Origin: Silene noctiflora
Taxonomy: Eukaryota; Streptophyta; Magnoliopsida; Caryophyllales; Caryophyllaceae
Assembly (NCBI GenBank): GCA_009801015.1
Contig: VHZZ01000956.1
Coordinates: forward strand, 149,556 to 177,539
Reading direction: 5' to 3'
DNA: 27,984 nt
The notes beneath the pieces are model-generated. The model made no database searches, was not told the DNA's origin, and was given only the letters and a program-made list of their open reading frames with translations. Below are positions 1 through 9,736 of the stretch, one piece after another (position 1 is the first letter of the stretch; each line of letters begins with the position of its first letter). The translations under genes and the position numbers were made by a program.

Positions 1-780
1 AATGAATTGAGGCATAATTAAATTTGTGAAACTGAATTGAAATCTGATTTTTAACTTGGCTAATCAAAATGAACCCTTATTTCATTTGATTATTAAAAAC
101 CTAATTGAAATGATGAACCATAATTCAATTATTCAAACTGAGTACTTCAACACCCTGATCTAACAAGTTCGCCACATCGTGATTTAAAGCTCAAAGTAGG
201 TATGCCGGTTTTTATGATGAGCAACATTAACCTCATATGATGATCTTGTCACTAGCAAGTTCATAATAAATTACTAGAGGGGAAGATAATCACGGGTTCC
301 AAAATCATCCGGAAGGTACTGCTCTTGAGGATAATGATGACTTCATCTATTACAAGAAACCTTTTTGCGCTTAAGCGCGAGACACCATCTTTGTACACCA
401 TCTTATGCCACGACGATAAATAAGAGCCAGACAGTCACTTAATCATGTTGGAGCCACTTTTTAGCCACTGTCATGGTTAGCTTTACGTAGCAGAGTCAAG
501 ACAATTGGAACGAAAGACATAGTTTCGAAAGTAGTTTTCACAAGTTTGCCAAATTAGGTGTAGTAGTATTTGTGCATGCAGTTTTTGTGAATAAATAGTT
601 TCAGTTGTAGATAGTTAAAAATATAATATGTTGTTTAAGGAGCTAAAAATTTCTTCAAAAACCCAACATGTAAATGGTTACAGGTAATTTTGATGATCAC
701 ACGGCTTTCCAACTAGTTTTTGTTAAGTCAGAAATCTTGTTTAGGGTTGGTTTTGATCCTATCAAATTTACGTTTTGTGT
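1..780. other. intergenic DNA, no gene recognised
   Basis: I see no convincing coding exon, RNA gene or complete transposon in this AT-rich stretch. The only striking local structure is a perfect 12-bp palindrome, GCGCTTAAGCGC, at 367-378. It lies beside GC-richer sequence (about 361-500) unlike its surroundings, which may be an old transposon scrap. The last part, from about 600, is the upstream region of the proteolipid gene that starts at 956. A weak TATA-like stretch (TGTATATACG, about 785-794) could be its core promoter. Confidence 0.5.
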
Positions 781-955
781 ATTGTGTATATACGTAATTT
801 AGGGTATTCCAAAATATACCATCTCCTTTTCAATTGACTTTGAAGTTTGAAGTTTGAACCTCTCCTCACCGTATCAATCAGCATCTCTCCGTATTTCTTT
901 TGCTTTTTTTTTTTACTTGCCCTCTCTTATCTGTGTAGCAATACAAAACATAGTA

Positions 956-1259
956 ATGGCGAGCGGGTGCGATATGTTCTGTGAGATAATGTGCGCAATC
1001 TTTCTACCTCCTCTCGGCGTCTTCTTCCGCCATGGTTGCTGCAGTGTAAGCTTTCTCTCCTTTTTACTATTTATATAATCTTACCTAACTAATCGATTTA
1101 TCATAGTGTAATGATTAATTGCAGTGTGAATTCCTGATATGCCTGTTGTTGACGATGTTAGGGTACGTCCCTGGAATGATATACGCCATTTATGCAATTG
1201 TTGTCGTTGATCATAATTGGTACAGAGATGAAGATTACCACTACCGTTCTCTTGCTTAA
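956..1259 (+). CDS. RCI2/PMP3-type plasma membrane proteolipid (UPF0057)
   Basis: This is a two-exon gene with exons 956-1045 and 1125-1259 and a 79-bp intron (donor GTAAGC, acceptor TTGCAG), giving 74 residues. The family (Pfam PMP3/UPF0057, plant RCI2/LTI6) is made of tiny proteins with two transmembrane segments. They sit in the plasma membrane, affect membrane potential and sodium or cold tolerance, and are often induced by cold, salt or ABA. The family signature is clear: FCEIMCAIFLPPLGVFF in helix 1, a short Cys-containing loop (GCCSCEF), then LGYVPGMIYAIYAI in helix 2. The tail after helix 2 is long and ends VDHNWYRDEDYHYRSLA, which places it with the C-terminally extended RCI2 subgroup rather than the 54-residue short form. 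I chose the ATG at 956 because it begins the MASGCDMFCE motif and the upstream in-frame ATG gives unrelated residues. The leader at 860-950 is CT-rich. Confidence 0.9.
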
Positions 1260-2989
1260 TCAGCATATTAGTTCAACTTTATAAGTCGCTTATCTTAATC
1301 CTTCTTATGTTTTTTGTTAATATGGATCTTAATTTTATTTTCTGCAATTCTGCGTAACGTTATTTGCGTTGTCACTTTGTATTCGATTTTTTGACCTATT
1401 TTTATGTGAATTTTGGATTGATTAAGATTTAAGACTTGACTCTATTCACCCAACCGTTCGCTCGCCTGGAACTCTGTAAGGGTCTGTTACAATGACAGTC
1501 AGCGAATTAAGAGATACTCTGGTCGTACAGAAGAATTCTCTCCGTCCCGACTCGAAGAATTCCAAGTGCGGAATAATTCTACATAAAGAAGAATTCTATC
1601 TGTCCGGGCTCAGACGTAAAGTTTACTACAATATAACTTAGCATTCCACTTCGGGTTTTATCCCATTCTGCTCTCATCTTGAGCATGAACCTAATTTTAG
1701 TTCAATCCCAAGTGCTATGCTTCCTTCTAATCGGAGCAGCTCTTGGGCGTTATTTCTGTCCAAATTGGAGTTGTTTTCCTTGCAAAAATGGCCTTATTTT
1801 GACTTATGAGCCTACAGAAGTAGCAAACTAGACCTTGGACGTTGGTCTTCAACAAAGTAGTCGTCCGATATAGGGGATGACCGCCATTCCTATTTAAGCA
1901 TTCTGAGGACTGTACAGGAATAGAAATGAATCATCTAGCGACTTTTATCTACGGGATTGGCTAATCTATGTCTCGTTCCATGGATTGCTAGAAAATTTAA
2001 GCCGTTGGGAGTGCTAGAGCAAGTAAGTTAGCAAAGTTTTTGACGAAACAATAATTCTTTTTCAATCGGGTATTATAGAGTCTATTTGACAGGATCCAGG
2101 TTCAGATGCAGACATGCATGACTCACATTTGCCCTGACTAGCCTGAATACAACGAGTGTAAATCACCCGGATTAAGCTTTAGGCCCGAGATCTGGGTCAA
2201 ATACGGGAAATTTATTTCTTCTCTTACAATTAAAATCTATTTTGTATTACAAACCACGCAAGTACACAATCTGGATCACAAAACAAAAGAATAAATTGAA
2301 AAGTAACGAACATTGTACACGTAAACCTGGCACATTGCAGATTTGCAGTACTAGCTTTTTTTCTTGCCGAATTTCAGATTTGGGGTACTAGCCTATTATG
2401 CATACAGAAAACAGTAGTCCAATGATGAATCAATGGTGATTGACAGAGCTGCTATGCTCACGGAGTCACGGGCATCACTACACAGAGCTGCTACTAGGCA
2501 ACTTTAAGTAAACTTCAACAGACATGAACAATAAGCAAAACTTGATAGCTCTAAGTCTCTAATAAGGTGTACGTAAGTGTTCGGGGGTTGGATTTTTGTT
2601 TGAGTATATCGGTGTAGCAGGATGCCCATATCCGCTTCGGACAGATCAGGGAAAAGAAGATTCGGATCTTTTATGGTATTCAGTACTACAATGTACACAT
2701 ACCAATATACCATATGTGTGTGGTTTATTACACTTTCTATTCAAAATAACGATCATTTTCTTGGGCTTATGCTAAACCAGCTCATCGAATGGAGGATATT
2801 TTTTGTCATAGAAAAAATGATGTTTTTTTTTTTAAACAAGAAAAAACGATATTGAATATGATACCAATGCACATCTTACGAATAATATGATCAATTGTAT
2901 TGAGAGAGGGAGTGATGGACTATGGAGTAACAAATACTCTACAAATTGAAATGGAAATAATGGACTTTGAATATGGAGTGGAAACAGTC
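1260..2989. other. intergenic DNA with small direct repeats
   Basis: No gene was recognised here. Local structure consists of short direct repeats. A 24-bp block starting GAAGAATTCT occurs at 1530-1553 and again, diverged, at 1588-1611, with a partial third copy near 1554. A block around CAGATTTG...GTACTAGCC occurs near 2339-2357 and 2377-2396. Open frames at 2504-2713 (-) and 2622-2855 (+) overlap each other on opposite strands and have no family features, so I did not call them. Confidence 0.4.
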
Positions 2990-2995
2990 AAACTT

Positions 2996-3060
2996 TAAGA
3001 GCCTTCGAAAAATAACCCGCGAATAGTAATAAACCAAAATATTCAAAAAAATTCCGCCGG
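2996..3060 (+). repeat. partial duplicate of the NPAT-like gene promoter
   Basis: About 60 bp here match the region 10404-10464 just upstream of the LisH/NPAT-like gene, in the same orientation. Both contain the block AACCCGCGAATAGTAAT, followed by a related stretch ending in a CCGCC motif. At the downstream copy this motif is TTCCCGCC (E2F-like). Here it is TTCCGCC, one C shorter. Similarity is not obvious after this point. The following 100 bp (GGTGGTGG-rich) do not resemble the 5' leader of the downstream gene, so this is a fragment and not a second gene. The two copies lie on opposite sides of the 6.46-kb foldback transposon. Confidence 0.7.
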
Positions 3061-3266
3061 AAAGTAATGATCAGGGCGGTGAGGTTTGGTGGTGGTGAAT
3101 GATGGTTTGGTTTCTGGTTGGAGTAGGTTGCCAGAATTGCTTGGGAGAGGAGAAAATCATAGATAAAAATGGGTGATCAAAGTTGTATTTGTCTATAGTT
3201 TGATGTGTAATATTATATCATGAGTGGTATCCAACGCCCCTGAGGCGTTTATTATTATGCTCCCAA

Positions 3267-3275
3267 TTATAACTT
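3267..3275. repeat. 9-bp target site duplication, left copy (TTATAACTT)
   Basis: TTATAACTT lies directly outside the left terminus of the foldback element and is repeated perfectly at 9737-9745 outside the right terminus. A 9-bp duplication is the hallmark of Mutator-superfamily insertion. Confidence 0.85.
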
Positions 3276-3365
3276 CACAAATTCTCATTTGTGACGGAAG
3301 NTATCCGTCACAAGGAGAAGACGGNGCAAATAGATACCGTATTAGCTACAAATGGGNCGNATACT
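3276..3365 (+). repeat. left terminal inverted repeat of the foldback MULE
   Basis: This is the inward-reading terminal repeat. It pairs with 9645-9736 on the other strand. Landmarks are TTGTGACGG at 3289-3297, TATCCGTCACAAGG at 3302-3315, a GAAGACGG motif, and ATTAGCTA near 3341. Four N characters fall inside it (3301, 3325, 3357, 3360) and another just beyond (3382). Confidence 0.8.
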
Positions 3366-3660
3366 AGAGCAAGTGGGTTATNTGTTTAACATATTATATT
3401 GTTAGTGGGGGACAAGCACTATTCAAGCATTAAATACCATTTTGCATAGAATATCCTACCATATCACACCAACCTCACGTCACAAATGAGAAGTACCCTA
3501 CACCCATGCTAAACCCTTCTCTCTCCAAAAAAATTCTGAGATTTCAAACCTCAAACTCAATCTTCATCAAATATATAGCAAACATTCATCAAATATGTAA
3601 AACAATCCTCAGCAATAATCAAACAATCCTCAGCACATTAAACTCACACTAAAAAACAAC

Positions 3661-3837
3661 ATGCTTACGACGACAATGGAGGATCAAAAATGCTTGACAC
3701 CTACCCAAATAGTAGACGATGGAATTGTACTTGATAATACGGCAATGGAGGATGAAATTGTTGAAGATCAGGACGAGGACTGTGTATTGGTTGATGGTAA
3801 TGGCGAAGCGTTTGTAACAAAGTTGATGAGTAAAGGT
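3661..3837 (+). pseudogene. short gene-like first exon in left arm of the foldback element
   Basis: An open frame starts with ATG after a CA/CT-rich, leader-like stretch (3540-3660) and encodes an acidic peptide (MEDQKCLTPTQIVDDG..., rich in Asp/Glu). A possible donor (GTGTTT) follows at 3838. If spliced in phase 0, it would join an exon-like stretch at 5488-5634. I recognise no family. It could be the first exon of a gene carried or captured by the element, or chance. The right arm has no clearly equivalent open frame: its corresponding part (9190-9420) has diverged. I mark it as a remnant because no full-length product can be built. Confidence 0.3.
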
Positions 3838-4129
3838 GTTTATTCTCTTTAAAAGTTGTCGTTTTTATTTATTCGATTTAGGTGAACAATATGATTCGGT
3901 GTATATTTGCAATTTTATATCCAAATTTTTAGGGGTATTTGTGTTGGTGGTGTTGTTGATTAAATTTGAGTTGATTTCTTCAGGTAAAAAATATTCATGA
4001 TTGAGTTGGTTTCTTGATTGAATAAATGCTTATGTTCAGTTGATGTCTTCATGTTCATTTTAGGTTTTTTATTTCATATGTCTCAGTAAAACTGATCAAA
4101 ACTGATATTAAAAATGGTGATATGTTTTT

Positions 4130-5460
4130 TTGATACTATGTTTTAGTGGTGAAAATGTGACTACCTTAGCTGAGAAATGTACATATGTTTAAGTGTGTTG
4201 CACATCATATTTATGTTTGTTTTGGTATAAAATGAATCTTAACATGTCAACATGTTAACATATATAAATAAACATGGTGACAAATGTATTAGTGTTGAAA
4301 ATGTGACCACATTAGTTGAGGATTGTACTTATGTTTGAGTGCGTTGTTATTTATATTTATGTTTATTTTGGTTTAAAATGAATCTTAACATGTTAACATA
4401 AATGACTAATCATGGTGACATAATGTGTTTGTGTTACCACCTTAGCTAAGAAATTTACCTATATTTAAGTATGTTGCTCATTATAGAAATGTTTATTAAA
4501 GTTTAGAATGAATCTGAAAATGATAACATAAATGAGTAAACATTGTGACATAGGTGTTGGTGTTGAATATGTGACCACCTGAGTTGAGAAATGTACCTAT
4601 GTTTGAGGGTGTGGTTATTTATATTTATGTTTATTTAGGTTTAAAATGAATTTTAACATATTAACATAAATGACTAAACATGGTCTCATATGTGTTTGTA
4701 ACGAAAATGTGACCACCTTAACTGATAAATGTATTTGCGTTTAAGTATGTTAGTGTTGAATATGTGACCATCTTAGCTGAGAAATGTATCTATGTTTAAG
4801 TATGTTAGTTGGAAAATGTATCTACGTTTAAGTATGTTAGTTGGAAAATGTGACCAGTTCTTGATGTTATCAGCTTATTCAAAAAATGTGACCATAAGAA
4901 TGGACAAATGTGCCCTATATTATGGTAAACTGGAAATATAACATAATGTTCCCTATACTCTTTTAAATTGTTACTATTCTGGCTATTTGTTTTCAGTGTA
5001 AATGTTACCATTTTATTAAAGAACGTGACNATTTAAAAAGATTTGACCATTTCATTCTTCATATATGACCAATGAAGGTGTACATTGTTACCATTTTATC
5101 GTATATATGGATTTGTGAGTGTGGTATCAATTTCAGTTAAAATAGTAACATAACAATGTGTTGCCTCTTCCTGTTTAATTTGTTAACATTTAAGCAACAC
5201 CAGTTCATTTATGTATTCATTAAAATAATTATATGGTAACTATTGCAGTTAAACTGGCAACATATGCCCTTGTTAGTTGTTATCATTTTAATATAAGAAT
5301 TGAGAGTGAATATAGAATGGTAATTAGATGATTATAATTTCCATTAAATGAGGGACATATGACTCTAAAGTAGTAGCATATGATGCTTTGAATGCTACGA
5401 ATGTGTCTTAATGTTACTATGTTATTCGAAAATGTTACCATCTTAGCTGTTTTATTTTAA
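4130..5460. repeat. degenerate tandem repeats of the left foldback arm
   Basis: Units of roughly 130-146 bp recur. The block AAAATGAATCTTAACATG starts near 4229, 4375, 4505 and 4643. Each unit carries TTGAAAATGTGACCACCTTAG or a variant, a GAGAAATGTACCTATGTTTAAG-like stretch, and an AACATGGTGACA-like stretch. Later copies (4700-5100) shorten and decay. The same unit occurs on the opposite strand in the right arm (6740-7990), so the arrays themselves form the inverted arms. There is no coding capacity. One N lies at 5030. Confidence 0.75.
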
Positions 5461-5487
5461 GGGCTTATTAATTTGTTTTGTTTTTAG

Positions 5488-5634
5488 GTAAATGAAGGAG
5501 GTCGAGGAACATGGGCCACCATCTTCCCTATGCCATCTCATACAACAATTGACCACCGCGCAGAAGATGGTGAAAGATACGGTAAACATCGGTTTGTAAT
5601 AAGAAAGATTTGGCACTTAGTGGTTCATGGATAA
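5488..5634 (+). pseudogene. exon-like open stretch in left arm of the foldback element
   Basis: After a good acceptor context (T-rich, then TTTTTAG ending at 5487) there are 48 sense codons in one frame before TAA at 5632-5634. The peptide begins VNEGGRGTWATIFPMPSH and contains GERYGKHRFVIRK. It contrasts with the AT-rich repeats around it and could be a second exon of the frame at 3661. The region 5585-5695 has an inverted counterpart at 6222-6330, so it belongs to the arm proper. I recognise no family. Degraded transposase or captured host sequence are both possible. Confidence 0.3.
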
Positions 5635-6364
5635 TATGTTATTTTGGAACGCACTTTTTTAGTCCCTCAAGGTGTTAGTGATGTAAGATAATGATTGATT
5701 TGTAACCGTCTTATTAGAAAATATGCGCATTTTCTTTTGAACAATTTTAACTGTTACCATAAACGTTTACAAATGGTAAATATATTACAGATTACATGCA
5801 TACCATCTTGCGGAGATGTCTATTTCTTGCTCTTCTTTTTGATGTCAACAGCAGCTGCCATCTTAACAGGTTAACATAATTGATTAAAGATGGTGACATA
5901 AATGTGTTTGTTGAAAATGTGACCATCGTATCATAGATATGTATATATGTTTGAGAGTTCTGAATGATAACATAAACGCTTTATAACATGGTGATATATG
6001 TTAATATATTCAAAATGTGAGCTCTTTGGTAGGGAAATATAACCAATCCACCGCTTGTAATGTCACCATAATGGAACTGAATTTAGGAGATGATTCAAAA
6101 TGTGACCACTTTGGTAGGAAAATGTAACCACTCTACTGCTAGTAATGTAATCATAATGGGAACATATGTCACAACATTCGTAGATTGTCTCATTTCATCA
6201 TAAGGTGGTTAAACAACAAAGATTGTCTTACATTTCTAACATCATGAGGGACTAAAAAGTATGTCGCAGAAGAACACATCGTTGTACAAACGACTATGTT
6301 CTAAGTTCCAAAAGATCATCATTATTACAAACTAATGCTTACATCAACGGGCCATGCCCCTTCT

Positions 6365-6553
6365 TCATTTCTTCTTCAAACTCTTAGGAGGACGGATAAC
6401 ACCTTGACCTCCTGTTGGCCTATCTCTAGAATGGGTGTACCTGAGTTGATAAGTGGCGCATGTTTGATGTTCAGCTCTTTGACTAATGTTGATGTCGTCT
6501 AGTCTCAGGTCAAATGAGGGTGGGGGCACCATGTTATCCACTATCTCGTCCAA
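6365..6553 (-). pseudogene. exon-like fragment in right arm of the foldback element
   Basis: On the minus strand there is an open stretch of about 62 codons ending at a stop at 6365-6367. It has a Pro/Arg-rich middle and a basic tail (GVIRPPKSLKKK). Its composition looks more coding-like than the surrounding repeats, and its end is followed by sequence homologous to the trailer of the left-arm exon (inverted pair 5652-5695 / 6222-6265). It therefore looks like the 3' end of a gene once carried by the element, perhaps a transposase or a captured gene. No diagnostic motif is visible. Just upstream on the same strand, the block TGGCCATTGGCA is duplicated (6562-6575 and 6607-6618 region). Confidence 0.35.
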
Positions 6554-6739
6554 CTGCCAATGGCCATGAATTCAGCATAGAATACAAGGTCATCCAACTG
6601 CGTGCCAATGGCCATGTGTTAAGCATTGATGTTACCATATTAAGCTAAGTTAAGACATATCCTCACATTGGTACATTCCTTAGCTAAGGAGATCAAATCT
6701 TCATCACTAAGACAGCTCACTATGTTAACATGTTAATAT

Positions 6740-7990
6740 TTATTTCAACCTCAAATTATAGTATATTTCTCAACAGAGATATGGTACATTTAACAAGAAA
6801 AGTGGTCACATTGTAAAGATGTTAGCATATGTCACCATGTGTAAAGTATAGATGTTATCATGTTAAGATCTGATGACAACACAAAGACATTGGTACATAC
6901 ATCTGACAAGGTGGTTACATTATCAACAATTATAATATGTCACCATGTTTAGTCTATTATGTTGACATGTTAAGAATAATGTTAAGGTGGTCATGTTTTC
7001 TACACTAAAATATATGTGATATAAGGTGGTCACATTTTCAACATTAAGACATATGTGATCATGTTTACACATTTATGTTATCAAAACAAACATTTTTATA
7101 ATCTTCGAAAAAAAAAACAAAAAACATTGGTACATTTCTCAGCTAGAATGTTAACGTATTCAACACTAACACATATGATACAATATTTACAGATAAATGT
7201 TAACATGTGTAAAATATAAATGTTATCATGTTAAGTTCAGGTCACAACACTAAAACATTGGTACATATATCTGACAAGGTGGTTACATTGTCAACAATCA
7301 CAGATATGTCGTCATGTTTAGTTTATTATGTTAACATGTTAACACAAATGTTAAAGTGATCACATTTTCAACACTAAGACATATGTCATCTAAGATAGTC
7401 ACATTTTCAACATTAAGACATACGTGATCATGTTAACTCATTTATGTTACCAAAACAAACATTTTTATAATCTTCAAAAAATATAAAACATTGGTACATT
7501 TATGTTACCTATTGAACACTAATACATTTGTTACAATGTTTAGGCATGAATGTTACCATGTGTAAAGTATATATGTTATCATGTTAAGTTCATGTCACGG
7601 CACTAAGACATAAGTACATATCTTTGATAAGGTGGTCACATTGACAACAATCATAGATATGTCACCATGTTTACTCTATTATGTTGACATGTTAACAATA
7701 ATGTTAAGGTGATCCATTTTCATCACTAAGACATATGTGTTCTAAGGTGGTCACATTCTCACCATTAAGACATATGTGATCATGTTTAGTCATTTATGTT
7801 ACCAAAACAAACATTTTTATAATTTTCCCAATAAAACAAACATTGATACATTGATCAGTTACAATAGTCACATATTCAGCATTGAGACACATGTGATCAT
7901 GTTTAATAATTTATGTTACCAAATCAAACATTTTTATAATTTTAAAAAAATAACAAACACTGGTACATTTGTTAACAATGGTCACATATT
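6740..7990. repeat. right-arm tandem repeats with higher-order period
   Basis: The marker block ACCAAAACAAACATTTTTATAA (or a variant) recurs starting near 7077, 7446, 7798 and 7915, giving spacings of 369, 352 and 117 bp. The larger unit is therefore about three times the 117-bp unit. Within it, GGTCACATT-type blocks, TACATTTCTCAG/TACATATATCTGA variants and CATGTTTA-type blocks alternate. Read on the minus strand, this is the same repeat as in the left arm (4130-5460). No gene is visible, and the open frame at 7776-8033 only reads through repeat units. Confidence 0.7.
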
Positions 7991-8352
7991 TAACACTAAT
8001 ACATATGTCACAATGATTACACATAAATGTTAGTTTGTATTAAACTCAAATAAACATCAATTTTGAATTAGCTATGGTCACATTATCAGCCCTTCATAGG
8101 CACATTACTCAACGGATATGGTCACATTATCGGCCATTCAAATGGTCACACTGAAGAAACTCTAAAATGGTCACACTGCATAAATGTTTGTTTGTATTAA
8201 CACTAATACATATGTAACAATGATTACACATAAATGTTAGTTTGTATTAAACTCAAATAAACATCAATTTTGAATTAGCCATGGTCACATTATCAGCCCT
8301 TCATAGGCACATTACTCAACGGATATGGTCACATTATCGGCCATTCAAATGA
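7991..8352. repeat. two copies of a ~150-bp block, 207 bp apart
   Basis: 7991-8144 and 8198-8352 are nearly identical, running from TAACACTAATACATATGT through AACATCAATTTTGAATTAGC to CGGCCATTCAAATG. About 50 bp separate them. Near-identity, against the decayed surrounding repeats, indicates a recent tandem duplication inside the right arm. Each copy carries ATGGTCACATTATCAG and ATGGTCACATTATCGG. Confidence 0.85.
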
Positions 8353-8468
8353 TAATAACATCTGATTACATTTTATAAAATAGCAACACTCTAACTATGT
8401 TACCATTTCAGACTACAGTGTTACCATTGCATAATGCTACATACATTCATATGAAAGTCGTACTGTCT

Positions 8469-8915
8469 GAAACATATTTAAACGAACGCATAAACAGCAA
8501 GATGGTCACATTTGTCTGAAATATATTTAAACGAACACATTAAACAACAACAACCAACAAATAAGGTATGGCTAAGATGGTCACAATAAAATCTAAAATG
8601 ATCACACTGTGACCAAAGATGGTCACATTTGCCCGATACATATTTAAAAGCACGCATTAAACAGCAGCACCCAACAAATAAGGTATGCCTAAAATGGTCA
8701 CACTGAAATCTAACATGGTCACACTGTGACCAAAGATGGTCACATTTGCCTGAAACATATTTAAAAACACGTATTAAACAACCATCAACCAACAAATAAG
8801 ACATGGCTAAGATGGTCACAATGAAATCTAAAATGGTCACACTGTGACCAAAGATGGTCACATTTGCCTGAAACATATTTAAAAGCACGCATTAAATAGC
8901 GTTTTGCCATATATG
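8469..8915. repeat. 117-bp minisatellite, about 3.5 copies
   Basis: Copies start at 8502, 8619, 8736 and 8854 (spacings 117, 117 and 118), each with ATGGTCACATTTG. A partial copy precedes them from about 8469, and the last copy is incomplete. Each unit has ATGGTCACA two or three times, a central CAACAAATAAG, and the palindrome GGTCACACTGTGACC. The 136-codon minus-strand open frame across it (8478-8888) encodes the same peptide three times. It exists because 117 is a multiple of three, and is not a gene. Confidence 0.9.
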
Positions 8916-8924
8916 CCAACATTC

Positions 8925-9085
8925 AGTATCAAAACACCATATCACCATTTTTATTATCAGTGTTGATCAGTTTTTCTGAGACATATGAAATAAAAAACCT
9001 AAAATGAACATGAAGACATAAACTGAACATAAGCATTTATTCAATCAAGAAACCAACTCAATCACGAACAATAAACAGTAATCAC
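8925..9085 (-). repeat. inverted copy of 3965-4140 (inner arm of foldback element)
   Basis: On the minus strand this reads almost base for base like about 3965-4140. Both contain GATTGAGTTGGTTTCTTGATT, then AATAAATGCTTATGTTCAG, CTTCATGTTCATTTTAGG and CATATGTCTCAG, with only scattered differences. It is the best-conserved part of the two arms, much better matched than the sequence between it and the tips. Confidence 0.85.
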
Positions 9086-9644
9086 ATCGAATTAATTTAT
9101 GAATCAACGAAAACAAATCAGATCACAACAACAAAAAATCAAGATCGTAAAATGCATGCATAAAACAACATTAAATGAACTCAATGCATGCATAAAACAA
9201 CCTTTAATGAACTAAATGTCACCATTTCTTACTATTTTTACCATAAAACCAGAGAAATAGAAGATGAAGTAGAAGATAAAGATCTTAGCTATATGCTTTT
9301 TTCCCATCCCTCAAGAATGTTACCTCTCTTAAACTATGGTCGAAAAGTAGAAGATGAAGATCTTGAGAGCAAAGTAGAATGATGAAGATCTTGAGAGAAG
9401 GCCAAGATGCAGATCTTCGTGTGTTGTGTTTTCTAGAAAGATGTGAGTGGGTGGTGAGAGTGAGGTAGAAATGAGCTGTGTTTTTTCAGAAAACGCGTTG
9501 TAACATGGGGTTTCCCCACCTTTTTCTTCTTATTTTATCGTAGTTAATTTTGACGGATGAGAACCTTGGAATTCCCCCTTTTATTTTTATTATTTTATTA
9601 AGCTATGGTCAAATGAGTTGCATTAATATATTAATACATCGGGT

Positions 9645-9736
9645 ACCCCACTTCTATCCATATTAGCTAATATGATATTGATTTGGCCCGTCTTCACCTT
9701 GTGACGGATANCGTCCGTCACAAGGGAGACGCTTTG
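9645..9736 (-). repeat. right terminal inverted repeat of the foldback MULE
   Basis: Read on the minus strand this gives CAAAGCGTCTCCCTTGTGACGG, then the hairpin partner TATCCGTCACAAGG, GAAGACGG and ATTAGCTA, matching 3276-3365. The N at 9711 falls at the position equivalent to the N at 3301 in the left tip, at the apex of the small hairpin. Confidence 0.8.

Larger units (their letters stand above)
3276..9736. mobile_element. large non-autonomous foldback Mutator-like element (6461 bp)
   Basis: The element is bounded by a perfect 9-bp target duplication. Its two ends are inverted copies of each other: both read inward as CA.A...TCTC..TTGTGACGG, followed by TATCCGTCACAAGG and GAAGACGG, then ATTAGCTA. 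The terminal similarity runs about 90 bp and each tip contains its own small hairpin (TTGTGACGGA / TCCGTCACAA). Farther in, inverted similarity resumes strongly: about 3965-4140 pairs with 8925-9085, and 5652-5695 pairs with 6222-6265. The arms between them are degenerate tandem repeats in opposite orientation. The likely loop is about 5700-6220. I see no mudrA transposase and no zinc-finger or DDE region, so it is presumably mobilised in trans. Plant foldback MULEs such as the Arabidopsis FARE group, and Drosophila FB elements with repetitive arms, are the closest known parallels. Two short gene-like pieces inside are listed separately. Confidence 0.85.

Noticed and set aside
2504..2855. Small overlapping open frames on opposite strands
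   Set aside because: They have no family features, no leader or splice context, and each can be explained by chance.
7776..8033. 85-codon plus-strand open frame
   Set aside because: It spans degenerate right-arm repeat units of the foldback element, with a repetitive peptide and no family features.
8478..8888. 136-codon minus-strand open frame
   Set aside because: It reads through the 117-bp minisatellite and encodes the same peptide three times. Repeat length divisible by three explains it.
4130..8900. CRISPR-like regular repeats
   Set aside because: The repeats are long, degenerate, inverted between arms and lie in a plant transposon. There are no constant short repeats with unique spacers.
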